NCBI GenBank assembly: GCA_028753945.1
Contig: JAPNXP010000009.1
Span: forward strand, 3,596,001 to 3,660,000
DNA: 64,000 nt
DNA from: Hexactinellida sp. DTS-2022
Taxonomy: Eukaryota > Porifera > Hexactinellida
Direction of reading: 5' to 3'
Positions 1 to 11,673 of the stretch are shown here, one piece after another. Below the pieces are notes generated by a model. That model saw only the letters and a program-made list of their open reading frames with translations, made no database searches and was not told the DNA's origin. How positions within the stretch are numbered: position 1 is the first letter of the stretch; each line of letters begins with the position of its first letter. A program made the position numbers and the translations under genes.

Positions 1-253
1 ATTTGGAGAAAGTAGCTTCTACATTTATTTTTCTCCAACATATTTCTGCCAAATAGGTGTCCAATAGTTCCGAGTTAGTAGTCATTGAATTCCTCATCCT
101 TTTTTCGCTTGACCCTGAGTACATTCCACAGTTTGGGTATGTAATCCAGTGGTGGGATTTACAAAATCTAAGCTGTGGTTAAAGGTTAAGTGTTGGAATG
201 TGCTAGCAGGAATTAAATTATACAAGGCCCATTCATCAGAGTAGATACTCAAG

Positions 254-625
254 CAGACATGGGGTCAATCCTTTTCAAAAGGGCTTAATTCCAAGCCCAT
301 CCCTTATGGGAAGGGCTTAAGCCCAAGCCCTTATGGGAAGGGCTTAAGCCCAAGCCCTTTTCTAAGCCCTTTTTGAAAAGGGCTTAAGTCCAAACTCAAG
401 TCCATAATAAAGGGCTAAAGTCCTTTTACTCTAATTATTTAGAAATCCATACCGTATTATATTGAATAAGTGCCTTGAAAAAGGGCTTGAAAAGGATTGA
501 AGCTCACTATAAAGGGATTAAGTCCAAGTCCGGACTTTAGCCCTTTTATTAAAGGAGGATTTAAGTCCGGATTTAAGCCATCTCAAAAATGGGCTTAAGG
601 CCTTTGAGGCTTGGCCCCATGCCTG
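254..625. mobile_element. hAT-like MITE with GGGCTTAAGCCC subrepeats
   Basis: The ends are CAGACATGGGG (left) and, on the other strand, CAGGCATGGGGCC (right). The interior is built of inverted AAGGGCTTAAGCCC-type palindromes. It sits inside the Merlin transposase frame. Flanking 8-mers tactcaag and tactatat agree only in part, so the target duplication is degraded. Confidence 0.6.
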
Positions 626-675
626 TACTATATAGTAGTCCCAGGGAGAATATACTGTTGTATGATCGGGAGTCC

Positions 676-1186
676 CAGGGTTGGAAATAAATCATTTATT
701 TTTTTCTCAAATCAAATCATTTAGATTAAAATTATATCAAATCATTTCAAATCAAATCAAATGAAATATCTGAAATTTCAAATCAAATCAAATCAAATAT
801 TTGAAATATTTGAAACTTTCAAATCATTTCCGAATCACTGTCAAAACGTTTAAAAATTTTGAAAATGATCTTATATATTTGAAATTGAATTGAAAATGAC
901 GCGAAATTATATTAAAGCGATTTGGAAACGATTTGAAAATGATTTAAAGAATATGATTTGAAAATTATCTAAAATGATTTGAAAAATGATTCGAAAATGA
1001 TTTGAAATAATTTCAAATCAAATCATTTGAGAATTCAAATATCTTCAAATCAAATCAAATCAAATCATTTGAGGATTCAAATAATTTCAAATCAAATCAA
1101 ATCAAATCATTTGAGAATTCAAATTCTTTTAAATCAAATCAAATCAAATCAAATATTTGAAATATTTGATCAGATTTACAACACTG
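676..1186. mobile_element. AAATC-rich MITE
   Basis: The left end is CAGGGTTGGAAATAAATC and the right end, read on the other strand, is CAGTGTTGTAAATCTGATC. Between them lies a run of TCAAATCAAA / TTTGAAAT low-complexity repeats. The host Merlin frame resumes on both sides. An imperfect direct repeat (agtcccgaatc / actcccgatc on the minus strand) flanks it. Open frames through the AAATC run are repeat artefacts. Confidence 0.6.
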
Positions 1187-1830
1187 AGATTCGGGACTCA
1201 AGTTTTGCTGTCCGATCAAGTACAGGGATCATAAAAACCTCCTTTGTCTCTCTATCAATCCCTCCAAATATCCATTGACCAGAAAGTAATCGACCTCAGG
1301 AATATTTTCTGTGACCGAATTTTGATTCATCTATTTCAACAATATGTCCAGGTCCGTCAATTGGTTAGGGAATACTAGTTAAAATACTTCAACACACAAG
1401 TCACGAATAAAGTTCTTCAATCAGTGAATGTATGTTCTCCCCAACCAAGATTCTTGTGTAAAAATGCCGTTGTTTGCAGATTATCAGCCCAGAAATAGAG
1501 AAATTCTACCAATTCGGGTAATGGTACATTGGAACCTTCGAAAAATGAACCAATTCTCAGTGACGCGAACTTTTTGCAGTTTTTCCCGTACATCACCTAT
1601 TTCCTTCTGATATACATGCAAATGCTCCAGGACGGATCATGCTACCCTATTTACATAGCATCCCTCTAGCTAAAAGCCGATTTGTCTCCAACCACATGAT
1701 ACAGGTATCTTCGTCTATAGTGACAGCACGAAAAAGTTGTTTTAATGTCATTTCATTATCAGTCGGGAAGATAGTAGGAACAATAAAAGGTTGGAATGAA
1801 GGAGCAATTGCCATTAATGATCAATGAAAG

Positions 1831-2280
1831 AATAATTACGTGTGATATGTAAATGTTCAAATTTAGAATTGTCGTCTCTGGAACTTATTTATATTCATAT
1901 AAGTGGTGATTTGTATGTAATTTTGGAATTTAAGTTATCTAAGGTCTTTACCACTTGTAGTTTGCATGACACTTTTATGAAACCAACAATTGTTTAACAA
2001 TAATCATTCCAATTGTAATTTGTAAAACTTACAACTGACTAATTTAGAGTGCTTCCAATTGGATTGAGGGTTTCTGATTGAATTTTATCATAATGATTCA
2101 TTACTGCATAAAAACCATTGGAATGATTGCAATTATATGTATAATTCTGTTTGGTAATAACAGAAAACATAACAATATTATCATAGGATCTACTTCCTCC
2201 GAATTTCAGGGGACCTACTTTGTATTTGGGCAGCAGGAGCCGACGCGGCTCTCCAATTTTTGAACTTTATTCTTTTTTAT
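1831..2280. other. no recognisable feature
   Basis: AT-rich DNA between the Merlin relic and the large inverted-repeat element. It may be the untranslated 5' part of the Merlin copy, but no terminal inverted repeat was found. Confidence 0.5.
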
Positions 2281-2297
2281 TAATTATTACAAATCTT

Positions 2298-4063
2298 CAG
2301 GGCCCGTATTCACTAAGATTACTTAGTACTTAAGTACTAAGTATATACTTAAGTACTAAGTACGTACTTAGTTAAGTACATACTTAAGTCGTATTCACTA
2401 AAAAATATTGTTGTACTTAAGTACATACTTAACTAAGTACGCGCACAGTGGGCAAACCAGGGGAAATAGAGTTATTTGTTAACACCCTTGGATTACGAAC
2501 TTTTTTATTTTTTCAGATTCACCATTGTTTCAAACCTAGAAATACTAATTTTCGAAGTCATATACTAGCGGGGTAACGAATAATATGAATTGGAATGACT
2601 GATCTAAATATATTTTCTATCAATAATTCTGTTGTGATATTACGATCGTAATCAAACTTGTACGATTTCTACCCATATGATGATTCATACTATCAATATG
2701 TAATTTATATCAAGACTCAAGACTGTAACTTCTTGATGTCATTGCTATAAATACAATTTCATTGTGGAATTGAAGCTAAATTTACAATATCTTATGGAAG
2801 TATTTATGGATTTAGGACGGAAATTTATATGCCATTTTGGTTCAAAAACATTAGGTGCTCGGTCGTGGTCACATATTCTAATGCTTTTAAATGTTACATA
2901 GACATATTAGCAAAACATTTATATTAGTTTTGCATCCGCCCAAACCCGCCCCGGAATGATTTTTTTCAATTTACCATTGTCCCCTCAGAAAATTCATATA
3001 ATGTAAATTGAATTTGTCCACTAATTATCCAATTAATTTAGTTTTTTTCTTCCATTATCTGATAGTGATAATGAATAACAAAGCAGTTTATGATATATTA
3101 AAGTCAAATCTCTCAATCAGCATACCAAGTTAGAAATTCATCCATGCTTTTGAATTTCAGTAAATAATTTTATGAGATCCGGAAGAAATTTAGGAGCTAG
3201 CAATGTTCCATATTATACAACTATGCTACCTAAAACTATCTAGGGTTTCCTAAGAGTAATTGCACCTGCGATAGTTACACTCAGCATCCATCTACCTGAG
3301 ATATAGAATACCTAGGGATAAGACTAAGATTTCAATTATTTTACCCAAGTTTAAGATGTATTATCAATAATCATGGGTGATTAATATATGATTGTTACAG
3401 AGCCAAAAATTTAATAAATCATGAATTTACCATTGATCGTCCAAAACTACTGTTAGGAGACTACATATATCATTTTTGATATTGCCATTCGGTTTGCAGC
3501 TACCGATAACCTATATGTCAATAATACTTCATTAGAGTCTATCTAGCATAGTTTTCCTACTCCCCCTTACACCCTTGAAAATGCCCACTGTGGTACGTAC
3601 TTAAGTACGAAATTTAATTATATTTATTAAATTTTATTTAATAGCATAGCATATTAGTGTATGGAATGCTATTGTAATAGCTTGTTGTATTCTTTTAACT
3701 TTAAAAAGAATATTCTCAATGAAGTTCCTGTGATTTGAGTGCTTGAGAAAAACAGAACTTTTAGAAAATAACAACCAATAGTAATAAATGTTGAAAATAG
3801 AATCATAAACTTCCCCTAAAGTAAAGCAAGTGCTACTAGAAATCTATTACAATGTTCTAATTAAACACGAACGTTAAAGAGTCGATAAAAGTAATTCTTA
3901 TAAGTTAAGTTAACTTAGTATGTTACTTAAGTTTTGTACTTAAGTATGTACTTAAGTACACACTTAAATCTTAGTGAATACCAATCTTAGTGAATACGAC
4001 TTAGTACATACTAGTACTTAAGTACTAAGTACGTACTTAACTTCTTAGTGAATACGGGCCCAG
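2298..4063. mobile_element. non-autonomous DNA transposon with nested AAGTACTTAAGTAC termini
   Basis: The ends CAGGGCCCGTATTCACTAAG and CTGGGCCCGTATTCACTAAG (other strand) are inverted repeats. They are followed by many palindromic ACTTAAGTACTAAGTAC subterminal repeats (2320-2440 and 3900-4045). A second copy of the TATTCACTAA motif occurs at the inner edge of each end. The interior 2450-3600 has no coding potential. It interrupts the left arm of the large foldback element. The uninterrupted right arm reads cttcagg at this point, and AGG is present on both sides, so a 3-bp duplication is possible. A related single end lies near 11333. Confidence 0.75.
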
Positions 4064-4471
4064 GAAAATACATCATTGCCAATCGTAATTTATTTCAAAA
4101 AGAAGTACTCCAACCTAATGATTCATGATTCAAAAGAATATCTTAAATCAAAGTTAATAAATAATTAATCTTAGGAAATCAAGAATCCTGATAGAAGCTA
4201 TTAATTTATGAAATCCATGTTAATTGTAGTTAATTTGGTGAAAGCACTTCAGTCTCGGTAGTTTGGCGACAGCACACTCATTAATATTGAAGCAGGATTT
4301 GTTAATTTGTGAATAAATTCACAACAAATTAGTCTTAGACTATTTAGGCTCAAGAAGTTTGCAGAAATAATAGTCGGTAAAAACAGATAGATTTAACTTT
4401 TTAATTATCCTCTTAAGTAGTTAAAAGCGAACTCAATATACACTATATTAAGATGGTATACTCTGTACGAC

Positions 4472-4873
4472 CAGGGGTGGTGAATCTGCTGTTAACAGCA
4501 ATTTTGGCTGTTTGCTGTTAACAGCTAAGAATTCGTCCCCAATTGGCATTCAACCTTAACTGCATTTAAGTCGCCTTTAAGCTGTTAACAGCCAATGTGA
4601 GCTGTTAACAGTCAATTCTAGCTATTAACAGCCAAATCAAGCTGTTCTAATTCAACAATTGCATCAGTAAAAATTATTGAAAATGGGCAATCAAAGAAAG
4701 TTATACTCAAAAATGTTTAGATTCGAATTGCATATCGTATTTACATAACAGTGAAAATGAAACTAAATGATTATATAATAATATGTGAATTATTATTGCA
4801 ATGGTCAGCATCTAGCTGTTAACAGCTTCGATTTTCATTTGCTGTTAACAGCCACTGGCTGTTTCCATCCCTG
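4472..4873. mobile_element. hAT MITE with GCTGTTAACAGC repeats
   Basis: The termini CAGGGGTGGTG and CAGGGATGGAAACAGCC (other strand) are hAT-like. Subterminal GCTGTTAACAGC palindromes are repeated at both ends. The flanking 8-mers tgtacgac and tctatgac match at 6 of 8 positions, as expected for an old hAT duplication. It lies in the left arm of the foldback element, and the mirror position in the right arm is empty. A partial inverted copy is at 60076-60246. Confidence 0.85.
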
Positions 4874-5930
4874 TCTATGACATGTAAAGAATTGTATCAA
4901 TTGATGGCTGTAAATATATTATTTTTTTCCAAAATCAAATCAAATCAAATCATTTGAAATATTTGATTTGATTTAATACCCTGATTGAAATGGTATAGAA
5001 TTGTTTACTAATTATTTAAATGGTGTTATTTGATATGAAGAAGTTTTAATTAATTAATGTGAACCTTCTAGAATTTTCTAGAATCCGCCAACGCTTCTCA
5101 TATTATATAAGTATTTCTAGACGAACTAATGTGTGGCTACCTCTTTGGGGATAACAGACAACACTGCTTGAACTGATACCAAGGCGCATAGGATTTTGAT
5201 TGTATTTCCATTATGGTATTTATTAATGGGAAAGTAACACAAGTAAGAATATTGTTGTAATCTGGAAGGATGCTTATTTACAAAATAGTATGAATGTTGA
5301 CAAATTTGAGCTCCAAGATTAATATTGTAGGTGGTCATTTGGTCAAAACAGTATAATTAAATATTAACATGTAATATAAAACAGGCATTAAGCAACTAGT
5401 ATATATTGATTCTTTCGAACTAAGTATCGTCAAAATGGGGATATAATCGAAAATCCGAAATACGGAGCTCTCACATTTGACATTCTTTGGATCCAAATTT
5501 CCATCAAATCTTTACGGAAGTGAATGGATAAGCACCGGTAAATAATATACATTCAAATTCAATCGAGTTTCTATAAATCTGTAAATCTGTTGAGGTTAAG
5601 ATAACTTTCTTAAATAGATCAGTGACTGAAATCTAGTTGCCAATGAGAAAGGTTGTTAATATGCAATGTTGAAACCAATTAATTCAATATTCGGGTTGAT
5701 GCCGAACATCAGTATATAGTATTTGGTTGGCAACCAAATATATTCGGTTGACCAGAAAATACTTTTCAGTTGATGAGGTACATGATGAGGGGCAGAGGAG
5801 GGAATTTAAACTTGGAAATTAAACGCATCGTCATAGCTAGCTACATCATGGCGGTACGCGGTCGCTCAACACTGAATTCATAGATTGACAAGTTATCGGT
5901 TTTCATTATTATACAGACTAATAATTAAAT

Positions 5931-6054
5931 AAAAATCCAAAATTGCAGCTGTGCCGACGCATGTTCCTTTGGTGGCACTATATTTTGGTGGTGGTTTATT
6001 TATAGTGCCTCCAAAGGGACATGCTGTCGGCATAGCTGCAATTTTGGATTTTTT
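5931..6054. repeat. hairpin repeat (AATTGCAGCTGTGCCGAC family), copy 1
   Basis: Near-perfect inverted repeat. AAAATCCAAAATTGCAGC, then CATGTTCCTTTGG and GGCACTATA, folds back on CCTCCAAAGGGACATG and GCTGCAATTTTGGATTTT. Other copies are at 12752, 20913, 28050, 48334 and 52203. It usually stands next to the GTTGGAAGTTTCGTTTTAG repeat. Confidence 0.8.
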
Positions 6055-7969
6055 TTCGCCTTGTCATCATCACCATGAAGGTGTTAAATTATTTCAGAAA
6101 GGTGTTTCAAAAGGCAACGACCCTTAGTGAGTTGGAAGTTTCGTTTTAGCTCACTTCATTTCAAAGATATTCAAGTTTCAATAGAATATATTAAGTGATG
6201 AGTCAGCATTTTTTATGTGCGTATTGGGTGATCGCCCAACACTATCCAACCCATTAGAAATATAGAATTCACAAAATTGTAAAACACATTTTTTTGACGA
6301 TGTCATCAACACCTCAAGGTATCAAGACCCATTTGTAGAGGTGTCACGTGGCATAAGGATCAATTGATAAATTAGAAGTTTGTTTCTATCTTGTATCATC
6401 TCTGAGATTTATGTTATTTAATTAATTATTATATATAATAATTAATATTATTTATAATATGACACCAATTTCAATGTCAACTTACAATTATTAAGTTAAA
6501 TTATTTTGTCATAAATAATTAATTAATTAATTCGGCTATCAAATTGCAATTCCGCACACTCGATAACCCCTAATAAACAAATTGGAAGCATCTATATTAG
6601 TCATATACTGACTGAATTAATTATAAATAATTACGTCAGTATATTCATAGGGCAACAGTATTCCTGCAGTAAATATAATCAGATAATCTGTAGTTGTTAA
6701 GGAATGTAAAATCTTTGTTTTCAATTAGAAAATAGAAGCATACTCGATCTCACAAGTTGAATCAATATAATAATGAGTTGAAACAATAGAATTAGATTTA
6801 ACACTTTCAATTGAACTGAAGTGTTAGTAAACAAAGGAAACTTGCAACTCAATTGTGGCACAAACGTAACCCAATTTAAAAATTCGTGCACTGTGAAAAG
6901 GTGTAGAATTTAATTCTCTATCGAATTCATATAAATTAAATATTCGCGCACTATTTATTGTTCTTTTTCTAATATTAAACAGGTGCAAAAATGTGTCAAA
7001 AAAATTGAATAAAAAATCTTAACCCCAGGTGCACATCTGTAACCCATGAGACACCTATCCTGAAAATTTGGGCTCTTAGTTAATTAAACTCTGTTCTGTG
7101 GAGAGAATACGGACCAATAATAACCAAGGCAGTAAGATTAGAATTGGGCCACTATACTATAGTATAGTCGGCACAGAAATAATCTAATACCAGTTGGAAT
7201 AGTGAATATTGTAGCTTAGCATTTTGCAGAACAATTGAAACTGGAGATTTGAAATTTAGAATAGGAATCTGATAAAAATGAATCTGACACCCTAATAACG
7301 AAGCGAAGTGTTAGACATGTAAATTGGCTTATATGCACATAGCTATGCTACTACAATACTATTTATAGTATATTTGGCTTAGTGATGATTTCAATTTTTC
7401 CCATAGAGTTTGGCTTATGAGCTGGAAAAATTTAACTTTTTTGTTTCTTTACCGATTTAAGTGATCTTTAGACGAGTCCGAATCTACTCAATACGAGTAC
7501 TCAGAAATTCTAGAAGGTTCATAATAATTAATTAAAACTGCTTCCTATCAAATAACATCATTTACATGATTAATAAACAATTCCATACCATCTCAATCAG
7601 GGTTTAAAATCAAATAAAATATTTCAAATGATTTGATTTGATTTAATTTTAGAAAAAATGCTAAACTGATACAATTGTGTACATGACACACAGAGTGAAC
7701 AAACTGCATGTAGTGTATATGCGAGTTGCTTTTAACTACTTCAGAGGATAATAGATAATTTAAATCCTAATCTGTTTTACAGACTAATAATTATTGAGCT
7801 TAAAATAGTCTCTGAGTCTAATTTGTTGTGAATTTATTTAACAACTTAACAAATCCTGCTTCATAGTCAATATTAAAGAGTGTTGTCGCGAAACGACCGA
7901 GACCGAAGAGCTTATACCAAATTAACTACAATTGAACATGTTTTCACAAATTATTAGCTTTTATCACTA

Positions 7970-8136
7970 CAGGTAAACCTCCCAAAGCGGCACTCATCGG
8001 GAGAATGATTTTGTGCCGCTTCTCGGAGGTTGCCGCTTTGGGAGGTTGCTCGTAAGGTAAAACTCCCAAAGCGGCACCCATCGGGAGAATGATTTTGTGC
8101 CGCTACTCGGAGCTGCCGCTTTGGGAGGTTTACCTG
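7970..8136. mobile_element. Tc1/mariner-type MITE in a TA site
   Basis: The ends CAGGTAAACCTCCCAAAGCGG are inverted with respect to each other, flanked by TA on both sides. The 167-bp element is itself a tandem pair of the segment with AAAGCGGCAC and GGGAGAATGATTTTGTGCCG. It interrupts the right arm of the foldback element, where the other arm is continuous. Confidence 0.85.
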
Positions 8137-8283
8137 TATTCTTGATTTCCTAAGAATTGTTAAAATTTCTTAACCTTGATATTAAGTGATTCTCTTGAAT
8201 CATAAATCAATAGATGGGAGGACTTCTTGTTGAAATAAATTTGGATGGCATGAATGATATTTCCTGAAGGATTTGTAATAACT

Positions 8284-8480
8284 AGCGCGCTTCGCTTGCT
8301 AGGTCGCTTCGCGACCTAGCAAGCGAAGCGCCGTTATACTATGAAGGTTATGAAGGTTAGGAAGAAGGTTATGAAGGTTAGGAAGCGCCGTTATACTATG
8401 AAGGTTATGAAGGTTAGGAAGAAGGTTATGAAGGTTAGGAAGCGCCGTTATACTATGAAGGTTAGGAGAAAATTGTCACA
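8284..8480. repeat. GCTTCGCTTGCTAGG palindrome and ATGAAGGTTAGGAAG tandem repeat
   Basis: Bases 8284-8335 form a strong hairpin around gctaggtcgcttcgcgacctagc. Bases 8341-8470 are about 2.3 copies of a ~57-bp unit made of atgaaggtt and aggaag blocks. The open frame with MKVRKK repeats here is a by-product. The hairpin motif ctagcgc..cttcgc recurs at 18570 and 52622. Confidence 0.8.
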
Positions 8481-9036
8481 AGATGGACTTGTACCAAAAG
8501 ACCCAATTTCAAAGCTACTGTTTCTCAATCGGTAATACATTCATACCTGGTGAGTATAGCTATATATAACATTAAAATTTAATCTCAATCTTTATGTTAA
8601 TTAGTATCCTTTAAAATCTTATTAGGTCCAATATCGCATTCTCTTCTTCCCTCTGCCGGTATTTTTGGTAAGCACTAAAATACGCGTAGATATTAATATT
8701 AAGGCCAGTTCCCAGATATTTTACTCCAGCACAGGCTATTGTTAATGATGTTTTTATTGACCTAGTATACCCCAGATTGTAGACATTTAATATTTGCAAC
8801 TGGAATATGCTTGATCTACTCACACGTGCTAAGTGTTGGTATCTTGATACAACTTTTAAGGTAGTCTAACAACCGTTTGTTCATTTGTTTTCAATTCATG
8901 CTTTCATAAGGCATGGTCCGGTATGCAAACAAACTCCACTTGTATTCGTTCTCATGTCAAGTCGTCGAAACTAGTGATTATAATTTGGTTTTAAATCAAG
9001 TTTACGATATTTTACCCAACACCCCAGTGGTCACAC

Positions 9037-9333
9037 CAGGGGTTTATGTAGGATTTTCGTGGCTGGCACTTTATTATGGAGGCATAAATTTTCCGGCACC
9101 CTAAAGGTATTAGCTATAATACATAATCAGTATAATTAAATGGTGCGGCACTATTTTAAGGAGGTAAATTGCTACGGTGCACAAACAGTTGTTTATCCAA
9201 GCATTTCTGGACCAGAAAATCTGGCCATACACACCCGGCACCTAAATCGAATCGAAATTCACTCACTTTTTCACCAAAACTGATGCCTGGCCGGCACTTA
9301 AAAGTGCCGGCCAGGCACCTAGATAAACCCCTG
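9037..9333. mobile_element. hAT MITE (GCCGGCAC family) copy 1, exact 8-bp TSD
   Basis: Ends CAGGGGTTTAT and CAGGGGTTTATCTAGG (other strand), flanked by the perfect duplication ggtcacac at 9029-9036 and 9334-9341. Interior segments such as gtgccggccaggcacc form inverted repeats. It interrupts MULE-1. An inverted second copy begins at 13433. Confidence 0.95.
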
Positions 9334-10046
9334 GGTCACACGAATGCTACTGTATTTCGAACTAGCGTTTTGGGTTTCAATTCCATCTATTTTCCCAGAA
9401 GCATGTTTAAAGGGTTGCGTATTCCATTGGGTACAGGCAGTTTGGAGGAAAATACAAGAAACTAGAATTGTGCTTGCTTACAGGTAAATCCAATTGTTAT
9501 TTAGAATTATTTTTTTGGAAAGTTTATTTAATAGTCGCTCGTATCATACCTTAGAGAAGATGATTCAACTCGTAAATACCTTAAACGATTGATGGCGCTA
9601 CCGTATTTGCTATCTGAACATATAGTTGAAATGTTAAAGCGATTGCGTAAAAAAGCTGAAACTCACTCACTAATGTCACTAACAAACTATATATATATAA
9701 CATGGATTGCTAACAGCATTTGGACGCCAAATTCTTGGAATGTTTATAATCAATTAATCAGAACAAATTATGATGTTGAAGGGTGTCACTCCAAGCTTAA
9801 CAGAGCTGCAGCTAGGAAAGAATAACTTGCAATTTATTTACAAGTGGAACTACTGTCAAAAGAGGAAATAAATAAATATATTCACTCTATTACCTGTTTG
9901 AGTTTCATTCGTCACTATTCAAATAATTTTAATCAAGAAAAAGCTAGTCGACCTACAAGTCAAACTTGTCCACATGGGGAGAAGTTGCCTCGACGCCAGA
10001 GAAGCCGTTTTCGGTGGAATCAATATAGGATCTGTAGTGCTTGGGA

Positions 10047-10506
10047 CATAGGCGCCGAAAGTGGGGGAGTCAGGGGGTGTTACACCCTCCTCTTTTTTGT
10101 CAGGGAGGGTTTCACCCCCCCTGGCTGAGGAAACAGTCAGGGAGGGTATACCCCTCATGGTCAGGGGGGGAAGGGGTATATTAGATATATTCTTTAATGG
10201 GCCCCAGTAAAAATTGAAGGAGGGCAACATAAAAAATACAATGTTCAATATAATTTAAGACAATGAAACGTATAATTCGTACGTATAATTCATTCAAAAC
10301 AAATCGATATCTGGGTGTCTCGCAGTCCGTTTTTTTCTGCGGGACATGCCCCCTTACACCCAAAAGGACACTCCACGCCCCCCCTCAACTTTAACCTCAT
10401 ACTTGTAAAATTTTGCGTCCATGCACCATAGGAATCGTTATTTTGACCTTTAACATTAAATGTAAAGTTATACCCCCCCTGGCGCTCGAGAGTTTCTGCG
10501 CCTATG
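10047..10506. mobile_element. MITE with CATAGGCGCCGAAA ends, exact 8-bp TSD, copy 1
   Basis: Inverted ends CATAGGCGCCGAAA and CATAGGCGCAGAAA, with the perfect duplication gcttggga at 10039-10046 and 10507-10514. The left part is rich in guanine runs. It interrupts the last part of MULE-1. A second copy is at 60384-61047, and related ends occur at 38754 and 56956. Confidence 0.95.
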
Positions 10507-10610
10507 GCTTGGGAAGACTACAGAGCAACTCCAATGACACTGAGGGATTCCAAAGTATTGCTAGACAGATGTGCCCATCTAATTGGACCCACAGAATAGA
10601 TGTATTGAAA

Positions 10611-10770
10611 AAATTATATGTATTGAAAAGTTATTCTACGCATTTATGTACTTCTTATTATACGCATTTATGTACTGCTTATTATACGCACTTATGTACT
10701 TCTATTCTAAGCATTTATGTACTTCTATTCTAAGCATTTATGTACTTCTTATTCTACACACTTATTACAC
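10611..10770. repeat. ~22-bp tandem repeat (GCATTTATGTACTTCTTAT)
   Basis: About six imperfect copies of a unit containing gcatttatgtacttctatt. It produces spurious open frames with YTHLCTS repeats. Confidence 0.85.
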
Positions 10771-11004
10771 TTATTTACTCATTATTTTTAATTGTACAAG
10801 TTAAGAGCCAATAATGGGATAGTATAAATTGTGAGATTATTGAGGCAGGTTGACGAAAAAAAGGACAAGTTGGTATTTGGTACAAGATAAAATAGGTACG
10901 AGTCGACCAAAAAAATTGGTACAAGTTGGTTTTTGGGACGAGTTGACTGGCCCCCAGCCACAATATTCATTATTTAAACTGTTATTAAATTCTAAATTGT
11001 AGTG

Positions 11005-11140
11005 GGCCAGAATTCAATGACTGCCTTAGTTAGTTCATATTTTATGTCCGTATCCTCTCCACCGAACAAATTTTCATTAACTAAGAGCCCAAATTTCAGG
11101 ATATGTGTGTCTCATGGGTTACAGAAATCTCCCTGTGTTT
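11005..11140 (-). repeat. interspersed repeat, inverted copy of 7020-7100 and 52090-52180
   Basis: Contains the complement of gtaacccatgagacacc and the downstream gagaggatacgg segment seen at the other two sites. No coding potential was recognised. Confidence 0.6.
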
Positions 11141-11673
11141 TCGATCCCGATCCTCTTTTTCTGATGAGTATTACTTTACTAAATCCGATAAATCCAGCCA
11201 GGCTTAATTAAATGGCTAACAGTATGGCAATTTTCGAGTTGTTAATTCCATTTACAGTATAATTACAAAGATGAATATACATTTATAATCAAACCAAGTT
11301 ATTTGTTAATATTTTTATTATCTATTAACCAGGGGCCTTATTCACTAACATTAAACTAAGTCCAAACTACGTCTAAACAAAGTCTTGAATTAGTTTATGC
11401 TTCTCAAAACTTATCCCAAACTTACTTTTTGCATATACTTAATGAAAATTAAACTGAGTTTTCTTTCAAATAAACTTAAATTATTTCCTAGCAATCTACG
11501 AACATATTTACTTGATATATCTGTTATCCTATCTAAACGGAATTTATTATTCAAAGAAATATCAAAACACGATTCCTCCACCCAAATTATGATATAGTAC
11601 AGTACGTAGTGTTTGTATAATACAAAGAATGTGAGGTATAATACATGAATAAATAAAATAATTGTCAAATATA

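Larger units (their letters stand above)
1..1830 (-). pseudogene. Merlin / IS1595 (ISXO2-like) transposase relic
   Basis: Read on the minus strand from about 1830 down to 1, the translation follows the ISXO2/IS1595 transposase pattern that defines Merlin elements in animals. An N-terminal part ends in LLARGMLC. Then come SLRIGSFFEGSNVPLPELV, the core VEIDESKFGHRKYS with the first catalytic Asp (about 1320-1350), GQWIFGGIDRET, and LPIIQQYILPGTTI (about 630-675). The end reads IYSDEWALYN, FNHSLDFVNP and TGLHTQTVE (about 100-250). Several frameshifts and stops are visible; for example a TGA follows the KFGHRKYS stretch. Two MITEs (254-625 and about 676-1186) interrupt the coding part, and homology resumes on the far side of each. 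The left end may continue outside the window. The family assignment rests on motif recall; the order and spacing of motifs across two insertions make it firm. Confidence 0.8.
2281..8283. mobile_element. large foldback element with ~0.8 kb inverted arms
   Basis: Left-arm segments 2281-2299, 4064-4471 and 4882-5085 pair, inverted, with the right arm 7500-7969 plus 8137-8283. For instance ttattacaaatc near 2287 mirrors gatttgtaataa near 8270, and gaaccttctagaa near 5060 mirrors ttctagaaggttc near 7508. The arms are continuous once three younger insertions are ignored: 2298-4063 and 4472-4873 on the left, 7970-8136 on the right. The ~2.4 kb interior carries no long frame and holds a repeat family found again at 12752, 20913, 27600 and 51020. 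No transposase or clear target duplication was found, so the superfamily is unknown. It could also be a rearranged inverted duplication. Confidence 0.65.
8815..10605 (+). pseudogene. MULE transposase relic (MULE-1)
   Basis: A Mutator-like transposase can be followed through three frames and two insertions. AKCWYLDTTFKVV at about 8826 has the first catalytic Asp. It is followed by HLFSIHAFIRH and PLVFVLMS, then DYNLVLNQVYDILPN (8975-9020). After the MITE at 9037-9333 come FPEACLKGCVFHWVQAVWR (9390-9450), MALPYLLSEHIVEML (9592) and TWIANSIWTP. NQLIRTNYDVEGCHSKLNR (9750-9810) contains the catalytic Glu region typical of MULEs. The end reads CAHLIGPTE then a stop near 10602, beyond the second MITE (10047-10506). 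Frameshifts and stops make it inactive. No terminal inverted repeat was recognised. It is distinct from the two RING-bearing MULEs further right. Confidence 0.85.

Noticed and set aside
1027-1278. 83-codon frame rich in NQIKSNHLR
   Set aside because: AAATC low complexity within a MITE; the real coding signal here is Merlin on the opposite strand.
8341-8535. Frame with MKVMKVRKK repeats
   Set aside because: Encoded by a ~57-bp tandem repeat with no other support.
10413-10804. Two overlapping frames with YTHLCTS/YAFMYFL repeats
   Set aside because: They arise from the ~22-bp tandem repeat and the tail of a MITE.
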